Assembly (NCBI RefSeq): GCF_014646095.1
Contig: NZ_BMMU01000034.1
Span: 1-64,000 of the forward strand
DNA from: Streptomyces lacrimifluminis
Lineage (GTDB): Bacteria; Actinomycetota; Actinomycetes; Streptomycetales; Streptomycetaceae
Length of the DNA stretch: 64,000 bases
Direction: 5' to 3'
Shown here: positions 36,046 through 47,795 of the stretch, piece after piece
How the letters are laid out: each line of letters begins with the position of its first letter
How positions within the stretch are numbered: the stretch's first letter is position 1
Program-made: the position numbers and the translations under genes
Notes under the pieces: model-generated
Told to the model about the DNA's origin: nothing
The model's input: the letters and a program-made list of their open reading frames with translations, nothing else
Database searches by the model: none

Positions 36046-36453
36046 ATGAAGAAGGTGTGGGCTACCGCGGCCATCGCCGCCTCCGTCGCCGGTATCTCGG
36101 CGACGGCAGCACCCCAGGCCCTGGCGATCGCCAACGACGGTGGCACCACCTCCGTCAGCGGCAACGGTGCCGAGCAGTCGTTCGGCAACTCGGCCACGTT
36201 CGGCGACATGAGCCCGCAGCTCTCGCTGGTCCAGGGTTCGCTGAACAAGCCGTGTGTCGGCCTCCCGGCCAAGCTCAACGTCGGTTCTGTCGTCGGCGTC
36301 GTGCCGGTCGCCCTCCAGGACATTCCGATCCTGTCGGCCCCGCAGAACCAGCAGTGTGTCGAGAACTCGACGCAGGCCAAGGGCGACGAGCCCCTGTCGC
36401 ACATCCTCAGCGACATCCCCGTGCTGTCCGGCAACGGCGCCGGCAACAACTGA
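36046..36453 (+). CDS. Third rodlin (RdlC-like)
   Basis: A 135-residue rodlin: signal peptide MKKVWATAAIAASVAGISA, NDGGTTSVSGNGAEQSFGN, MSPQLSLVQGSLNKPCVGLP, then LNVGSVVGVVPVALQDIPI and the conserved C-terminus to SGNGAGNN. From about codon 70 its DNA is nearly the same as in the second rodlin, while the N-terminal halves differ more, a sign of recent duplication or gene conversion. It has GAAGGGA upstream, a BldN-like promoter and its own terminator, so it is probably active. Confidence 0.92.
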   Translation: MKKVWATAAIAASVAGISATAAPQALAIANDGGTTSVSGNGAEQSFGNSATFGDMSPQLSLVQGSLNKPCVGLPAKLNVGSVVGVVPVALQDIPILSAPQNQQCVENSTQAKGDEPLSHILSDIPVLSGNGAGNN

Positions 36454-36473
36454 GCCTCCCCGCTCGGTTGCGG

Positions 36474-36505
36474 CGGCGGGTCACCGGTTCTCCGGTGGCC
36501 CGCCG
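36474..36505. terminator. Terminator of the third rodlin
   Basis: 14-base arms (36474-36487 with 36492-36505), one G-T wobble, loop TTCT; also suits the converging fadD-like gene. Confidence 0.75.
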
Positions 36506-36534
36506 TTCGGCGTTTGTGGCAGTACCTCACTGCC

Positions 36535-38466
36535 TCACTTGCTGTACAGCGCCTCGATCTCGGCCGCGTACGCCTCCCGTACCGCATGGCGTTTGACCTT
36601 GAGGGACGGGGTGAGCTGGCCGTTTTCCTCGGTGAACTCGCCGTCGACCAGGGTGAAGGCACGGATCGACTCGGCCCGGGAGACCGCCGCGTTGGCGTGG
36701 TCCACGGCCCGCTGGACATCGGCGCGCATCCGGGGGTCGCGGATCACCTCGGACATCGGGGTGTCGGCGGGCATCCCTCGGACGGTGAGCCAGTGGGCGA
36801 CGGAATCGGGGGCGAGGGTGATCAGGGCGGCGACGAAGGGGCGGTTGTCGCCGACGACCATGCACTGGGCGACCGGCGCACGGCTGCGCAGCCGGTCCTC
36901 CAGAACGGCCGGGGCGACGTTCTTGCCGCCGGAGGTGACGAGGATGTCCTTCTTGCGGCCGGTAATGGTGAGGTAGCCGTCGTCGTCGAGGGCGCCGAGG
37001 TCGCCGGTCGCGAACCAGCCGTCGCTCAGTACCGCGTCCGTCGCCGCCGGGTTGTTCCAGTAGGCGCCGAAGACGACCGCGCCCTTGAGGAGGACCTCTC
37101 CGTCGTCGGCGATGCGGACGGCCGTGCCGGGGACGGGGAGGCCGACCGTGCCGGGGCGGGGCGCCAGCGGCGGGACGAGGGTGGCGGCGGAGGTCGTCTC
37201 GGTCAGGCCGTAGCCCTCGTAGACGATGATTCCGGCGGCGTAGAAGAAGAGGCTGAGGTCGCGGTCGAGCGGGGAGCCACCGCTGATGGCGTACCGCATG
37301 CGCCCGCCCAGCTCGTTGCGGATACGGCGGTACACGAGCAGGTCGTACAGGGCCCAGGCGGCGTAGAGGCCGAGGCCGGGGCCCTTGGCGGTACCGGTGT
37401 CGAGGAACTTCTCCAGGTACGCCTTCGCGAAGCGGACGCCGATGCCGTGCGCGCGGTCGAAGGAGGCGGCGCGGCCCATCTTCTCGGCGGTCGCGCGGCC
37501 GGCGGCGTGGATCCGCTCGAAGAGATACGGGACGCCCACCAGGAAGGTCGGTTTGAACTCCTTCAGCATCGGGCGGAGTTCGTCGGGCTTGATGCTCGGG
37601 AAGTGGCCGATCTCGATGCGGGCCATCAGACAGCCGATCTGAAGGGCCCGGCCCATGATGTGGGCGAGGGGGAGGAAGAGGAGGGTCGAGGCGGTCTGCC
37701 CGGTGACCTCCTTGAAGATCGGGTGCAGCAGTTCGACGACGTTGGCGGCCTCGGCGTGCAGGTTCGCGTGGGTGAGGACGCAGCCCTTCGGCTGTCCTGT
37801 GGTGCCGGAGGTGTAGCAGATCGTCGCGATGGTGTCGGGGGTCAGTGCCGTGCGCCGCTTGGCCACCTCCTCGTCCGACACCTCCCGTCCCAGGGCGGTG
37901 AGTTCGGCCATCGCGTCATCGTCCAGGGTGAGGACACGCGGGGGTTCGGGGTGGGTGGCCGTGCCGGTGATGACGGTGGCCGTGTTGTCCGGCGTTTCCG
38001 TGACGACCAGGTGGGCCCCCGAGTCCCGGACGATCCAGTCCACTTGGGCCGCGGACGAGGTGGCGTAGACGGGGACGGTCTGGCCGCCGGCCGCCCAGAT
38101 CGCGAAGTCCAGGACCGTCCACTCGTAGCGGGTACGGGACATCACCGCGACCCGGCCACCGGGTTCGAGGCCGGCGGCCATCAACCCCTTGGCGGTGGCG
38201 GTGATTTCGGCGGCGAAGGCGGCGGCGGTGATCGGGCGCCAGGTGCCGTCGTCCGTACGGCGGCGCAGGATCACCGCGTCGGGGGCATCGGCCGCGTTGG
38301 TGTAGGGCAGGTCGGCGATGCTGCCCGTGGTGGGGGTCGTCACGATGGCGGCGGCGCGGGCCTCGCGGACGGTGCCGGTCTTCTCGTCGCGGATCAGCTC
38401 GACGCGGTGGCGGGCCGCCAGATCGGTGCGCCGCTTCGCCTGCTTCAGATCCTTGCGTACGCCCAT
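36535..38466 (-). CDS. Long-chain fatty-acid-CoA ligase (AMP-dependent synthetase)
   Basis: A 643-residue ANL-superfamily enzyme. The P-loop is YTSGTTGQPKG, the A5 motif is YEGYGLTETT, the A7 motif is GWFATGDLG, and GRKKDILVTSGGKNVAP is followed by a C-terminal acyl-activating lysine region near LTPSLKVKR. It is of the FadD15/ACSBG-like group, which activates long-chain fatty acids to acyl-CoA with ATP. It could feed beta-oxidation (see fadH) or lipid synthesis. Monocistronic, cytoplasmic or membrane-associated. Confidence 0.93.
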   Translation of the reverse strand: MGVRKDLKQAKRRTDLAARHRVELIRDEKTGTVREARAAAIVTTPTTGSIADLPYTNAADAPDAVILRRRTDDGTWRPITAAAFAAEITATAKGLMAAGLEPGGRVAVMSRTRYEWTVLDFAIWAAGGQTVPVYATSSAAQVDWIVRDSGAHLVVTETPDNTATVITGTATHPEPPRVLTLDDDAMAELTALGREVSDEEVAKRRTALTPDTIATICYTSGTTGQPKGCVLTHANLHAEAANVVELLHPIFKEVTGQTASTLLFLPLAHIMGRALQIGCLMARIEIGHFPSIKPDELRPMLKEFKPTFLVGVPYLFERIHAAGRATAEKMGRAASFDRAHGIGVRFAKAYLEKFLDTGTAKGPGLGLYAAWALYDLLVYRRIRNELGGRMRYAISGGSPLDRDLSLFFYAAGIIVYEGYGLTETTSAATLVPPLAPRPGTVGLPVPGTAVRIADDGEVLLKGAVVFGAYWNNPAATDAVLSDGWFATGDLGALDDDGYLTITGRKKDILVTSGGKNVAPAVLEDRLRSRAPVAQCMVVGDNRPFVAALITLAPDSVAHWLTVRGMPADTPMSEVIRDPRMRADVQRAVDHANAAVSRAESIRAFTLVDGEFTEENGQLTPSLKVKRHAVREAYAAEIEALYSK

Positions 38467-38639
38467 GACGATCGCTCCCGGTGGCTGGTGCTACTCCTGA
38501 TCCCGGGTCAAATTACCGGCGCGTAGCGGAAGTTCAATGGGTCGCGCAGAAGCAGATCATCCGGGGCGGATATTTTGCAGCCTGGCGCAGGGCTTCGCTC
38601 CGGCGTCGGCTCGGCCTCCCCCCACCGAAAGGAAATTCC

Positions 38640-39275
38640 GTGCGGTCTGTTCTTCTCGCCGTGTGCGCGTCGGCCGTCCTGGCCGTCTCCGGCGCGGCGC
38701 CCGCTGTCGCTCACGCATCAACTCCCGTACCCGTCGGCAGCGTTGCCCTCTCCCCCACGTCCTCCCTGACTTCGCTGACCTCCCTGACCTCCCTGACCTC
38801 CCTGACCTCCCTGACCGACCTGTTCGCCGAGCGGCTGCTGGTGGCCGACAAGGTCGCCGCCGCCAAGTACGGCACCGACAAGCCGATCGACGACCCGGTA
38901 CGCGAGCAGCAGATCCTGACCGACGTCTCCGCGCGGGCCGTCGGGCTCGGCCTCGACCCGGAGGCGGTGGCGGCCGTGTTCCCAGACCAGATCGAGGCCA
39001 ACAAGCTGGTTCAGCGGGGGCTGTACGCCCGTTGGGACGCGCATCCCGAGCTGCGGCCCACCGAGCGGCCCGATCTGGTCAAGGAGGTCCGGCCGATCCT
39101 GGATCGGATCACCGCCGAGTTGCTGGACGCGTTGAAGGAGACGGAGGGGGTTCGGTCGGGGTACGGGTGTGAGCCTCGGCTTGTGCCGGCTGCGGCACGC
39201 TCCGCCTTTGGGCACCGGTTGGACAGGCTGCATTTGGAGGGGCTTGCGAGGGCTGTTCCGTCCGTGTGCGGTTAG
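38640..39275 (+). CDS. Secreted chorismate mutase (AroQ-gamma type)
   Basis: A 211-residue protein: signal peptide (RSVLLAVCASAVLAVSGAAPAVAHA), a Thr-Ser-Leu repeat linker, then an all-helical chorismate mutase domain (LTDLFAERLLVADKVAAAKYGTDKPIDDPVREQQIL, in part; VFPDQIEANKLVQRGLYARW). The C-terminal cysteine pair (YGCEPRL; PSVCG) matches the exported AroQ-gamma enzymes such as that of Mycobacterium tuberculosis. It converts chorismate to prephenate outside the cytoplasm; its physiological purpose is unknown. Start GTG with GAAAGGAAA upstream. The linker encodes five tandem CTGACCTCC units. Confidence 0.85.
   Translation: MRSVLLAVCASAVLAVSGAAPAVAHASTPVPVGSVALSPTSSLTSLTSLTSLTSLTSLTDLFAERLLVADKVAAAKYGTDKPIDDPVREQQILTDVSARAVGLGLDPEAVAAVFPDQIEANKLVQRGLYARWDAHPELRPTERPDLVKEVRPILDRITAELLDALKETEGVRSGYGCEPRLVPAAARSAFGHRLDRLHLEGLARAVPSVCG
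38768..38818. repeat. 9-bp tandem repeat in the chorismate mutase linker
   Basis: CTGACCTCC and close variants occur about five times, coding (Thr-Ser-Leu)n just after the signal peptide. Units change length by whole codons, so variation would not disturb the frame. Confidence 0.8.
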
Positions 39276-39307
39276 CGTGCCTTGGGTTGTCTGTTGACCG
39301 CCGGTCG

Positions 39308-39378
39308 ATGGGGGCTGGTCGCGCCCACGCGGCGGAGCCGCAGGCTGACACGGTCCCACGCCCCTAAAGAGAGGGGCG
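39308..39378. repeat. Variant of the Streptomyces intergenic repeat
   Basis: GGGGGCTGGTCGCGCCCACGC followed by GGCGGAGCCGCAGG and CCCACGCCCCTAAAGAGAGGGGCG: the same family as 32046-32085 and 53055-53098, with an inserted GCGGAGCCGC hairpin. It lies between two converging genes. Confidence 0.55.
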
Positions 39379-39408
39379 CTCGTCGCTTCCGGCGTTCACC
39401 TGCACCTC

Positions 39409-41010
39409 TCAGTCCTCGTAGCGGCCTGCCTGGTCTATTGCCTCGGCCAGTTGGCGTACCGCCTTGTCCTCTGTCGTGTCCGCCAACTCGTCGGCCCTGT
39501 CGGCGAGTTCGCTGAGGGACGGGGCGCCCGGCAGGGTGGTCCAGTTGTCGTCGCCCTTGCGCAGGGCGTCGGCGAAGTAGGCGGCCACCGCTGTGACCTG
39601 GAGGCGGGACGGGGCGTCCCAGAGCGCCTCGTCCACCGCCTCCGACTCCAACTGGCCGTACTCCTCGTGGGGTTCGCGGGTGTCGGGGTCGAGCCAGCGG
39701 ACCGTCGCCGTGGCCAGGTGGCCCGAGGCGGACTCCTTGGTGCGGACGGCGTACAGGGCGGTGACCGTGTGGCCGGGGCCCACCTCGCCGCCGTCCACAC
39801 GGTCGTCGCGGAAGTCGTCGTCGGCGACCCGGCGGTTGTCGTAGCCGATCAGGCGGAACTCGGCGACCGTCTCCGGGTCGAAGGCGACCTGGGCCTTGGC
39901 GTCGCGGGCGGTGAGGTCGATGTTGCGCGGGAGCTGCTCGCAGAACACCTCGCGGGCGTCGGTCTCGTTCGAGACGTAGGTGGTGTTGCCGTCGCCCTTG
40001 TCCGCGAGGCTTTCCATCAGGGCGTCGCCGTACTCGCTGCCGACGCCGACACCGAAGAGGGTGATGCCGTGTTCGCGGCGGGCGTCGGAGATGCGGTCGA
40101 GGATCGAGGCGGCCTCCGTGTCGCCGGTGTTGGCCAGCGCGTCCGAGATCAGCACGACCCGGTTCGTGGCGCCCTCGCGCAGGCCCTCGACTGCGGTGGC
40201 GTAGCCGGTGCGCACGCCTGCGCCGAGGTTGGTCGAATCGGTCGGTTCCAGGTCGTCGATCGCGTCGTGGACGCGGTCGCGGTGGTCGTCGAGACGGGTC
40301 ATCGGCAGGACGGTCTCCGCCTCGTCGCTGAAGGTGACGATCGCCACCGAGTCGTCGTCGCGCAGTCGGTCCGTCATCACGCCGAGGGAGTCCTTGGCGA
40401 GGTCGAGGCGACCGGGCTCGGCCATGGAACCGGAGATGTCGATGACGAAGGTGAGGGCCGCCGGCGGGCGTTCGCCCTCCTGCCCGGCGGTGCGGGTGGC
40501 GAGGCCCACACGGACCAGGGACCAGTTCTCGCGGTCGGTGCGGGCGCCGTCGACGGTGACCGAGAAGCCGTTGCCGTCGGGTCGTTCGTAGTCCTGGCGG
40601 AAGCTGTTGACGAACTCCTCCGGCCGGACCGTCGACGGGTCGGGGCGGTGACCGTCGGCGAGGGTGCGGCGCGCGTAGCCGTACGAGGCGGTGTCGACAT
40701 CGAGGGCGAAGGTGGAGAGGTAGTCGGGGGCCGGGGCGAAATCCCCTTCCGGGTTTCCTTCCGTGTCGCCCTGTTCGCCGTCCGCTCGGCCGTCCTGCTG
40801 TTCGCCGGCGCCTCCGCTCTGGGCGGGCGCGGGTGCGTAGCCCGAGCCGCCGCCGGAGTTCTGCCGACTGTCCGCTTTGCCGCTCTGGCCGTTGTCGCCG
40901 CTGCTGTCGCTCACCCCGTTGCAGCCGGTGAGCAGCAGGCCACTTGCGGCCGTCGCCGCGATCAGCGCGCTCCGCAGGCGTCGTGTTCGGTGTGTCCGGT
41001 TCCGCTCCAT
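39409..41010 (-). CDS. von Willebrand factor type A lipoprotein (YfbK-like)
   Basis: A 533-residue lipoprotein. The lipobox LLLTGC puts the lipidated cysteine at 30. A Ser/Gly/Gln-rich linker is followed by the YfbK N-terminal domain (YLSTFALDVDTASYGYARR, RPEEFVNSF), a VWA domain with MIDAS motif DISGSM, and a C-terminal DUF3520-like domain. It is anchored on the outer face of the membrane and is probably an adhesion or assembly factor; the family has no proven function. Immediately upstream lies a 9-base inverted repeat. It is not in an operon with its neighbours. Confidence 0.88.
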   Translation of the reverse strand: MERNRTHRTRRLRSALIAATAASGLLLTGCNGVSDSSGDNGQSGKADSRQNSGGGSGYAPAPAQSGGAGEQQDGRADGEQGDTEGNPEGDFAPAPDYLSTFALDVDTASYGYARRTLADGHRPDPSTVRPEEFVNSFRQDYERPDGNGFSVTVDGARTDRENWSLVRVGLATRTAGQEGERPPAALTFVIDISGSMAEPGRLDLAKDSLGVMTDRLRDDDSVAIVTFSDEAETVLPMTRLDDHRDRVHDAIDDLEPTDSTNLGAGVRTGYATAVEGLREGATNRVVLISDALANTGDTEAASILDRISDARREHGITLFGVGVGSEYGDALMESLADKGDGNTTYVSNETDAREVFCEQLPRNIDLTARDAKAQVAFDPETVAEFRLIGYDNRRVADDDFRDDRVDGGEVGPGHTVTALYAVRTKESASGHLATATVRWLDPDTREPHEEYGQLESEAVDEALWDAPSRLQVTAVAAYFADALRKGDDNWTTLPGAPSLSELADRADELADTTEDKAVRQLAEAIDQAGRYED

Positions 41011-41030
41011 CTGCCGTGCCCCCTCCGTCC

Positions 41031-41052
41031 GTTGACGTCGGACGACGTCAAC
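41031..41052. promoter_or_regulatory. Palindrome upstream of the VWA lipoprotein gene
   Basis: GTTGACGTC (41031-41039), GGAC, GACGTCAAC (41044-41052), 21 bases before the start on the minus strand. A perfect operator-like site for a dimeric repressor; the regulator is unknown. Confidence 0.45.
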
Positions 41053-41167
41053 TTCTGTGACTGTGACGGTGGAGGGGGCCGGAATGTGCGGTACGGGGTG
41101 TTGCGGATGGATCTCGAAGTGGCCACGAGAGGCGGCCGTCGAGACCGGTAGGTGATCCTCCGGTGAC

Positions 41168-42054
41168 CTAGGAGACGACGTCCTTACGGGCGAAACCCCG
41201 GAAGGCCAGGGCGAACAGGACCAGGGCGTACGTTATCGAGACGGCCGTCCCCTGGATCATGCCGCCCCACTCCGGGCGGGGCTGAATGGCGTCGGCCCAC
41301 GCGAACTGCCAGTGCGCCGGAAGGAAGTCGCGCCAGTCGCCGAGGGCCGTCACGGCGTCCAGGACGTTGCCGACGATGGTCAGGCCGACGGCGCCGCCGA
41401 CCGCTCCCAGAGGGGCGTCCGTCTTCGTCGACAGCCAGAACGCCAGTCCCGCGGTGACCAGTTGGGACACGAAGAGATAGCCGACGACCACCACCAGACG
41501 CTGGGCCGCCGTGCCCGCGGCGAGCGAACCGCCGGTGGGGATCTCCAGTGGCCCCCAGCCGTAGGCCGCCGTGCCGACCGCGATGGCCACGACCGGCAGC
41601 AGCACCATCGCGGCGAGGCTCATACCGAGGGCGACGGCGAGCTTGGACCACAGGAGGCGGGCGCGCGGCACCGGGGCCGCGAGCAGATAGCGCAGGGACG
41701 ACCAACTGGCCTCCGAGGCGACCGTGTCCCCGCAGAACAGGGCGACCGGGATGACGAGCAGGAAGCCCGCGGAGACGAAGAGGTTGACGGCGACGAAGTT
41801 GGCGCCGGACGCGGTGGCCGTGTCCATCAGGGTGACCTGGTTGTTGCCTTCCCCGGGCTCGCCGCCGATCGCGAACGCGGCGACGAGGATGAACGGCAGC
41901 GCTGCGAGGATGCCGCCCATGACGAGCGTACGGCGGCGCTTGAGCTGGCGGACCAGCTCGACGCGCAGGGGCAGTGTCCGCCGGGCGCGGTACCCGTCGG
42001 CCGTCTCCGCCCGCTCCACGACCGTACTCGTCGTACTCGTCGTGTTCATCGTGC

Positions 42055-42058
<4 letters not shown>
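41168..42058 (-). CDS. ABC-2 type transporter permease
   Basis: A 296-residue protein with a cytoplasmic N-terminus (LPLRVELVRQLKRRRTLVM) and about six membrane helices. It has features of ABC-2 permeases: VNLFVSAGFLLVIPVALFCGDTVASE (in part), SSLRYLLAAPVPRARLLWSKL. It overlaps the upstream hydrolase-ABC fusion gene by 4 bases (ATGA) and is clearly its transport partner. The substrate is unknown. Confidence 0.9.
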
Positions 42059-44718
<2,660 letters not shown>

Positions 44719-44835
44719 ACGTCAACGGTACGGGCCGCCACTGACATCCGGGGCAACCGGCGGTCGGAACCTCGTGCCATCCTCCGGGCGTACGGCACGG
44801 GTACGGCGTACACCAGGCGTGGTACGAACGGGCAC

Positions 44836-45330
44836 ATGGAGATTCCGTCTGAGGAGATTCGGCCTGGGGAAATCCCGTCCGGGGAGATTCGATCGGTGGA
44901 GACTCGGTCTGTGGATATTCGCCGCGCCCTGACGGTCGCCGAGCTGGCCGCCGCCGAACACCTCTTCGACCACCCGGTCCGCACCGAGTGGGCGGAACGT
45001 TTCCTGTCGTCCACCGGACATCACCTGTATCTGGCCTACGAGTCCGCCGACGCGACAGCCCCCGTCGGCTTCGTGAGCGGCGTCGAGACGATCCACCCGG
45101 ACAAGGGTGCGGAGATGCTGCTGTACGAACTGGGGGTGGCCGAGTCGCACCGGCGCAGGGGGATCGGGCGGGCCCTGGTGCGGCGGCTGGCGGGGCTGGG
45201 GCGTGAACTCGGGTGCTACGGGATGTGGGTGCTGGTCGACACCGACAATGACGTCGCCCTCGCCACGTATCGGAGTGCGGGTGGGAAGGACGACGGGGTG
45301 TGCGCGGTGGTGAACTGGGAGTTCGAGTAG
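44836..45330 (+). CDS. GNAT acetyltransferase, AAC(3)-I-like
   Basis: A 164-residue protein. The acetyl-CoA binding motif is VAESHRRRGIGRALV, preceded by EMLLYELG and followed by GCYGMWVLVDTDNDVALATYRSAGG, the pattern of AAC(3)-I-related N-acetyltransferases. The substrate is not known; resistance cannot be inferred. The first 30 residues are an unusual imperfect repeat (EIRPGEIPSGEIRSVETRSVDIRR, in part) coded by tandem GGGGAGATTCG-like units. No good ribosome site precedes the ATG. A later start inside the repeat is possible. Confidence 0.8.
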   Translation: MEIPSEEIRPGEIPSGEIRSVETRSVDIRRALTVAELAAAEHLFDHPVRTEWAERFLSSTGHHLYLAYESADATAPVGFVSGVETIHPDKGAEMLLYELGVAESHRRRGIGRALVRRLAGLGRELGCYGMWVLVDTDNDVALATYRSAGGKDDGVCAVVNWEFE

Positions 45331-45459
45331 GGCCTCAACCGCCGGACAGGGCCTCCGGGCGCGAAGATCCGTAGCGCTCACGTCAATGGCGCAACCCGGC
45401 CCGGATCACGCGGGGGGCGTCCCGGTGGGAGTTCGGACCTCACGAGTGATCAGGTCAGG

Positions 45460-46170
45460 TCAGGTCTGAGCGTCGCCGGTCAGTGAAGGCACGGCGTACG
45501 GGCGCAGGATCATGAGCGAGTTCTGCGGTTCGGCCCTCATGGCGAAGGGGAACCGGTCGAGGCCGAGACAGAGGGCGACGTCGTCGGGGTGGGCTCCTTG
45601 GCGTACGCCCTCCGTCAGTTCCGTGGCGGCTCGGGACTCGGCGGCGCGGCGGAGGAACTCGGTGGGATCCGTCGCAGCCTCGGTGACTCTCCGGGCGATG
45701 TACTGGGCGCACGCCAGATCCTCGTCGGCCCGGCCGTCCTCGCCGGTGACCACGAACGTGACGCTGTCACTCGCGCGGGTCCGCAGGAGCCGAGCCGTTG
45801 CCTCCGCCACCACGAAGCCGGCGCACAGCACCAGCGACGCCTCCTTGACCGCGAGGGCGCCGACCGTGCCTGCCGTGGTCTTCTGCACGACGGTCCGTCC
45901 GCCGAGGTCGACGGATCGCAGCATGCCGGGCGAGTTGACCATGTCGAACCCGGGCGCGGGCGGCCCGTCCTTGAGCGCCGTCCAGTCCGGGTGGGCCGCC
46001 TTGAGCGCCAGAGCGTCGTCCAGTGACTCGGCGAGAACGATCTTTTCCGCCCCTTGGGCAAAGGCCCAGGCCGCCACGGTGAAAGCACGCATGACGTCGA
46101 CCACGACCGCCACGGACGGGGTTTCGGTCAGCTCGGGGATACCGAGGAACTGAGCGTCCATTCTCATCAT
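45460..46170 (-). CDS. 2-phosphosulfolactate phosphatase (ComB) family protein
   Basis: A 236-residue protein with the ComB pattern: VAVVVDVMRAFTVAAWAFAQGA near the N-terminus, TTAGTVGALAVKEASLVLCAGFVVAEATARLL in the centre (in part), TGEDGRADEDLACAQYI. In archaea and some bacteria ComB dephosphorylates 2-phosphosulfolactate in coenzyme M synthesis. Streptomyces has no known coenzyme M, so here the true substrate is uncertain. Three closely spaced ATGs (46170, 46167, 46161) could start it. It is separated from iolA by a terminator. Confidence 0.75.
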   Translation of the reverse strand: MMRMDAQFLGIPELTETPSVAVVVDVMRAFTVAAWAFAQGAEKIVLAESLDDALALKAAHPDWTALKDGPPAPGFDMVNSPGMLRSVDLGGRTVVQKTTAGTVGALAVKEASLVLCAGFVVAEATARLLRTRASDSVTFVVTGEDGRADEDLACAQYIARRVTEAATDPTEFLRRAAESRAATELTEGVRQGAHPDDVALCLGLDRFPFAMRAEPQNSLMILRPYAVPSLTGDAQT

Positions 46171-46228
46171 GGTCGCGTACGCCCGGCCCGGAGCATCCGG
46201 GATGTTGCGGATCCGGTTCGGAACGGCA

Positions 46229-46265
46229 ATGCCCGCCGACCTGGAAGTAGCGGGTCGGCGGGCAT
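46229..46265. terminator. Terminator of the inositol operon
   Basis: Perfect 13-base arms ATGCCCGCCGACC (46229-46241) and complement (46253-46265), 13 bases after the iolA stop on the minus strand. Confidence 0.8.
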
Positions 46266-46278
46266 GCGTACCGGGTTC

Positions 46279-47781
<1,503 letters not shown>

Positions 47782-47795
47782 GCCCAGGTTCTCCT

